A DNA stretch of 64,000 bases, taken from Hyphomicrobiales bacterium (GTDB lineage: Bacteria > Pseudomonadota > Alphaproteobacteria > Rhizobiales > Rhizobiaceae). Positions 63,664 to 64,000 of the stretch are shown here, piece by piece (within the stretch, counting starts at the first letter, position 1; each line of letters starts with the position of its first letter). The notes under the pieces were generated by a model that was not told where the DNA came from, did not search any database, and saw nothing but the letters and a program-made list of their open reading frames with translations. Where the stretch lies: contig UCII01000001.1 in the NCBI GenBank assembly GCA_900472485.1, positions 431,986 through 495,985 of the forward strand, given 5' to 3'. Both the position numbers and the translations under genes were made by a program.

Positions 63664-64000
63664 GCCGTCTCCAATCGGTCGAAAGCGTCCGTAAAGAAGG
63701 TTTCCTTGCCGAAATTGCCAGATTTTAGAGCTAGAGCGACTGTTTCACCTCCAAGGGTCGTGAAAGTCCAAGGCACGCCGGGTGCGATTTCCGGCCCGAT
63801 AGTCAAATGGGCCGCGCCGAGTGCCTGCGTGATTGCGCCGGACGTCTCGCCGCCTGCAACGACGAAACGGCGCGTGCCGCAATCGAAGGCCGTGCGTGCG
63901 ATCTCGGAAAGAGCGTCCTCGACCACTTTGCCTGCCTTGCCCTGCCCTAAACGTTCTTGCGCCTGCCGCACTTCATTAGGCTCGGCGGTGGCGTAAATGA
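63660..64000 (-). CDS. otnK: 3-oxo-tetronate kinase (C-terminal part, cut by window edge)
   Basis: The last 113 or so residues of a DUF1537-family four-carbon acid sugar kinase are visible. They include FVVAGGETSGAITQALGAAH, the ATP-binding GGETSG motif of the family, then LTIGPEIAPGVPWTFTTLGG and ALALKSGNFGKETFFTDAF. It phosphorylates 3-oxo-tetronate for OtnC. The N-terminal sugar-binding half lies beyond the window. Confidence 0.93.
   Translation of the reverse strand, partial: IYATAEPNEVRQAQERLGQGKAGKVVEDALSEIARTAFDCGTRRFVVAGGETSGAITQALGAAHLTIGPEIAPGVPWTFTTLGGETVALALKSGNFGKETFFTDAFDRLETA

Overview
The window reads as chromosomal (or chromid) DNA of a Rhizobiaceae bacterium, most likely the genus Rhizobium. 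This rests on high-GC alphaproteobacterial codon use, many catabolic operons each with its own LacI, ROK or MarR regulator, a uronate dehydrogenase very like the Agrobacterium enzyme, a KdpFABC-DE locus, a RpoE2/EcfG-type general-stress promoter, and an intergenic palindrome of a kind common in rhizobia. No tRNA, rRNA, insertion sequence, phage gene or CRISPR array was seen. Both ends cut through genes.

Layout. 1-6430: a leftward operon of LacI regulator, sugar-binding protein, two permeases, an ADP-ribosylglycohydrolase-family enzyme and an ABC ATPase that runs off the left edge. 6600-9260: a membrane acyltransferase and a lone AztD-type zinc metallochaperone with a Zur-like operator. 9260-13680: class Ib ribonucleotide reductase nrdHIEF behind an NrdR-box-like palindrome and a cobalamin riboswitch. 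13680-15860: an HU protein, a small orphan and a Tim44-like protein. 16000-21980: a sugar-catabolic cluster (DhnA-type aldolase, Gfo/Idh/MocA dehydrogenase, D-lyxose-isomerase-family isomerase, PfkB kinase, zinc dehydrogenase, LacI regulator) with no transporter beside it.

22150-31210: the high-affinity potassium system kdpFABCDE, with two additional small membrane-protein ORFs and a PtsN-like EIIA gene downstream. 31370-35190: a sulfate/thiosulfate importer (sbp-cysTWA). 35190-43910: mixed housekeeping and stress genes: uronate dehydrogenase, an EEP nuclease/phosphatase with a cardiolipin synthase, DUF2934 and KGG-type small stress proteins, a GST, an ICMT-like methyltransferase, a stand-alone LigD polymerase domain, an SDR and a RidA protein.

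44330-53510: an apparent chitooligosaccharide (GlcNAc disaccharide) module. It has a peptide-class ABC importer of five genes, a GNAT acetyltransferase, a cytoplasmic GH20 beta-N-acetylhexosaminidase and a convergent ROK regulator. 53800-60230: PsiF and LprI-like secreted proteins, a membrane protein, a FAD monooxygenase with a divergent MarR regulator, a PAS-GGDEF protein and an HtrA-type protease without a signal peptide. 60286-64000: a leftward four-carbon sugar-acid operon (otnK-otnC-otnI-denD-SDR) for threonate or erythronate use, running off the right edge.

Functionally this is a nutrient-scavenging region: several independently regulated sugar or sugar-acid operons alternate with metal, potassium and sulfur acquisition and with DNA-precursor synthesis tuned by B12. 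The least explained parts are the aldolase/lyxose-isomerase-like cluster, the ADP-ribosylglycohydrolase built into a sugar importer operon, and the extra small ORFs in kdp.
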